Source: Sphingobacterium sp. UT-1RO-CII-1
GTDB taxonomy: Bacteria > Bacteroidota > Bacteroidia > Sphingobacteriales > Sphingobacteriaceae
DNA: 64,000 bases
NCBI RefSeq assembly: GCF_026711005.1
Contig: NZ_JAPPVJ010000004.1
Span: 372,001-436,000, forward strand
Reading direction: 5' to 3'
This document shows, one piece after another, positions 62,009 through 64,000 of this stretch. How positions within the stretch are numbered: the stretch's first letter is position 1; the number at the start of each line of letters is the position of its first letter. Under the pieces are notes generated by a model. That model was given only the letters and a program-made list of their open reading frames with translations. It had not been told where the DNA came from and searched no databases. Position numbers and translations under genes: made by a program.

Positions 62009-62399
62009 AAAATGCCTGTACATAGTTTCATTTTTTAGCTCTAAATAGATGGAGTTATTATAGATAATAAATTTTGGTTGATGGAGCTGGAATTGATAGA
62101 ACCTTACTTGTTTTTGAATAATGATGAGAACTTATTAGATAATTATTATCAAGCATTAGTAGCCTGTTTATAATGTTATCATATAGGCCATTAAAGCCTT
62201 CCGGATGGTGTTTTTGATAAGTAATACTTTGTCCTCGTATGAAAATAAAATATATTTTATTCGTAAAGTATAATTTATTTACGCTAAATTGTAAAGCAGA
62301 TAGTTCAACTGATCAAGGGCCTGTACTTAATATACCTTAGTACAGGCCTTTATTAAGAGAAAGTAAGAGCCCATTTGGCTTTTCTCAAAATCATTGCAT
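62009..62399. other. 391-bp region between GNAT and ABC exporter genes
   Basis: It contains a terminator at 62318-62354 and a 30-codon frame (62081-62173, starting MELELIEPYLFLNNDEN) with a protein-like composition that may be a gene remnant. Nothing else is visible. Confidence 0.45.
62318..62354 (+). terminator. Terminator before the ABC exporter
   Basis: GGCCTGTACT (62318-62327) pairs with AGTACAGGCC (62339-62348), 10 bp, followed by TTTATT. No large gene ends just before it, so it may end a short transcript from the 62.0-62.3 kb region. Confidence 0.6.
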
Positions 62400-64000
62400 A
62401 TGACTTTACCACAACTGCTGCGCAAGCTGACTCCTTTCATTAAACCTTATAGACACCTTATATTTTACACTTTATTATTGACAGTCGTTGGTTCGTTTGC
62501 TGCACAGGTTAATGCTTTTATTTTAAAGTATACGGTAGATTCAATTAGCGATTTGCTGGTAGCGCAAAGTCCGCTCTCAGCAGGCTTTCACCTGTTGGGT
62601 TTTATCACCGTCATACTCTTGACTAAAGAAGTTATTTATTCTTTTGTGCAGTTCGGACAGAAGTATTTTGGCGAAAAGTTAAGGATTTTTATAGCCCGCG
62701 ACTTTGCACAGGATATAGTAGAAAAGATATTAACCTATAGGTTGGCTTTTTATACTTCGTCGACCAACGAGTCCGGCAAGTTGCAAACACGCATCGATGC
62801 CGGGATAAGTAGCTTAACCAGGTTGGTGCAAAATTTCTTTATCGATATTTTACCTTTATTCGCTAATGCTATAGTGGCTTTGGTGTTTATGTTTATGGCC
62901 AATTTTTATGTAGGCTTGGTCGGTCTATTAGTGATACCTATCTATTTTTATGTTTCGCAAAGGCAAGCACAGAAATTGTCGGGCTTTCGTCGCAAGATGC
63001 GAAATTATAGAGAGAATAAAAGTAATCAGATCATTAACCTGATCAGCTCGATTACCGTGATCAAGTCTTTCGTGCGGGAAGATCTAGAAGCTGAAAAGCA
63101 TAGGCAGATACAGTATGATATGACGGAAAACCAAATGACAACCCGTAAGACAAGCTTTACGTTTGATAGTATAAAAAGTTTTGTCGAGCAGATTGGCGTG
63201 GTTATAGTTATCATCCTGACTGCTTACCTCGTGATGAGCAATCAGATTACTTTAGGTGCTATTATGTTTCATGTGATGTTGTTTAATAATGTGTCGGCAC
63301 CGATCAGGCAATTGCATCGAATTTATGATGAGGTTAATGATGCGTTGATTTATTCAGAGGGGTTCTTTGAGATATTAGAATCGGATCAACAGGTTGAAGG
63401 CTCTGGAACTTATAGACCAACGGATATAAAAGGATTGATTGAAGTTAAAAACATAGATTTTGAATACCCGAATGGAACGAAAGCTATCAAAAATGTCAGT
63501 ATGACGATAAAGCCCAACGATATTACGGCATTAGTTGGGCTTAGCGGTGCCGGAAAAAGCACGATGATAAACCTGCTCGATAAGTTTTATGACCCTACAG
63601 CAGGAGCAATCTATCTGGACGGCGTTGATCTGAAAGAGTATGATACACACTTTTTGAGGCAAAATATAGGTCTGGTATTGCAAAGTAACCATATTTTTAA
63701 AGGCTCGATTGCCGAAAATATCCGCTACGGAAAGACAGATGCAAGCATGGAAGAGGTGATAAATGCAGCAAAAAAAGCCTATATACATGAGCAGGTAATG
63801 GAGTTGCCCGAGCAATACGAATCAGCAGCTAATCTGCTTTCGGGCGGACAGCAGCAACGTATAGCTATTGCCCGATTGTTTTTGAAAAATCCACCGATCA
63901 TATTCTTGGATGAACCAACTGCCAATTTAGATGCGATCGCTACCGAGCAGATTAAAAAAAGTCTGGATGCGATTAAAGTAGGGCGTACGGTGATTATCGT
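62400..64000 (+). CDS. ABC exporter, fused permease-ATPase (partial, 3' end outside window)
   Basis: From the ATG at 62400 the frame stays open for 533 codons to the window end. It has six membrane helices (about 18-300, e.g. HLIFYTLLLTVVGSFAA and VVIVIILTAYLVMS) and an ATPase domain with Walker A GLSGAGKST near residue 380, signature LSGGQQQR near 480 and Walker B IIFLDEPTANLD near 500. It is a half-transporter of the MsbA/ABCB type that works as a dimer. The C-terminal 50 or so residues are missing because of the window edge. The substrate is unknown. Confidence 0.92.
   Translation, partial: MTLPQLLRKLTPFIKPYRHLIFYTLLLTVVGSFAAQVNAFILKYTVDSISDLLVAQSPLSAGFHLLGFITVILLTKEVIYSFVQFGQKYFGEKLRIFIARDFAQDIVEKILTYRLAFYTSSTNESGKLQTRIDAGISSLTRLVQNFFIDILPLFANAIVALVFMFMANFYVGLVGLLVIPIYFYVSQRQAQKLSGFRRKMRNYRENKSNQIINLISSITVIKSFVREDLEAEKHRQIQYDMTENQMTTRKTSFTFDSIKSFVEQIGVVIVIILTAYLVMSNQITLGAIMFHVMLFNNVSAPIRQLHRIYDEVNDALIYSEGFFEILESDQQVEGSGTYRPTDIKGLIEVKNIDFEYPNGTKAIKNVSMTIKPNDITALVGLSGAGKSTMINLLDKFYDPTAGAIYLDGVDLKEYDTHFLRQNIGLVLQSNHIFKGSIAENIRYGKTDASMEEVINAAKKAYIHEQVMELPEQYESAANLLSGGQQQRIAIARLFLKNPPIIFLDEPTANLDAIATEQIKKSLDAIKVGRTVII

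Overview
The window looks like a chromosome segment from a member of the Bacteroidota, most likely Sphingobacteriaceae (Sphingobacterium or Pedobacter type). The reasons are two complete ECF sigma / FecR anti-sigma / SusC / SusD sets, AT-rich intergenic DNA, TAnnTTTG-type promoter boxes, many secreted proteins with signal peptides ending in AQ, GH76, PCMD and DoxX proteins, and a cbb3 oxidase locus. There is no rRNA, CRISPR array, transposase or phage gene. The only RNA genes I can support are two tandem tRNA-Cys(GCA). The last gene runs off the right edge.

Layout. (1) 0-4.3 kb, plus strand: ATPase, lipoprotein adaptor, FtsX-type permease and TolC-type protein, a complete export system. (2) 4.3-8.2 kb, minus strand: an operon for an outer-membrane barrel, a phosphoethanolamine-transferase-like enzyme and a PCMD protein. 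(3) 8.6-16.8 kb: a Tat-exported phospholipase C with a GH76 mannanase and an AhpD-like protein, an FMN reductase, a DoxX-like membrane protein and a secreted M3 peptidase. (4) 17.2-34.8 kb: two consecutive sigma/anti-sigma/SusCD loci. The first ends in an endonuclease/exonuclease/phosphatase-fold enzyme and the second in two phosphodiesterases of the alkaline-phosphatase superfamily. With the phospholipase C, they suggest uptake and breakdown of phosphoester compounds. (5) 34.9-44.9 kb: a poorly understood accessory stretch with two LuxR-type regulators, a three-gene operon of unknown secreted proteins, a decayed gene, two further unknown proteins, a 21-bp tandem repeat, a 20-bp inverted repeat and an AraC regulator. 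Two promoters here share a near-identical palindrome placed exactly 19 nt before a TAnnTTTG box. (6) 45-51.2 kb: housekeeping genes (thioredoxin-like, HAD phosphatase, tRNA-Cys x2, phosphatidylserine decarboxylase) and a cbb3-type oxidase locus with an unusual structured leader. (7) 51.2-62 kb: small accessory enzymes and regulators, including adjacent homologues of streptogramin A acetyltransferase (Vat) and streptogramin B lyase (Vgb), and farther on a streptothricin-acetyltransferase-like GNAT. This looks like an intrinsic resistance neighbourhood. (8) 62.4 kb to the end: a truncated ABC exporter.

The observations most worth following are the vat-vgb pair, the paired palindrome promoters, a hairpin plus 26-nt motif found twice upstream of the two ECF sigma genes, the secreted operon of unknown function at 36.6-40.6 kb, and the leader of the oxidase operon. 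All functional calls come from reading motifs and recalling families; no database search was possible.
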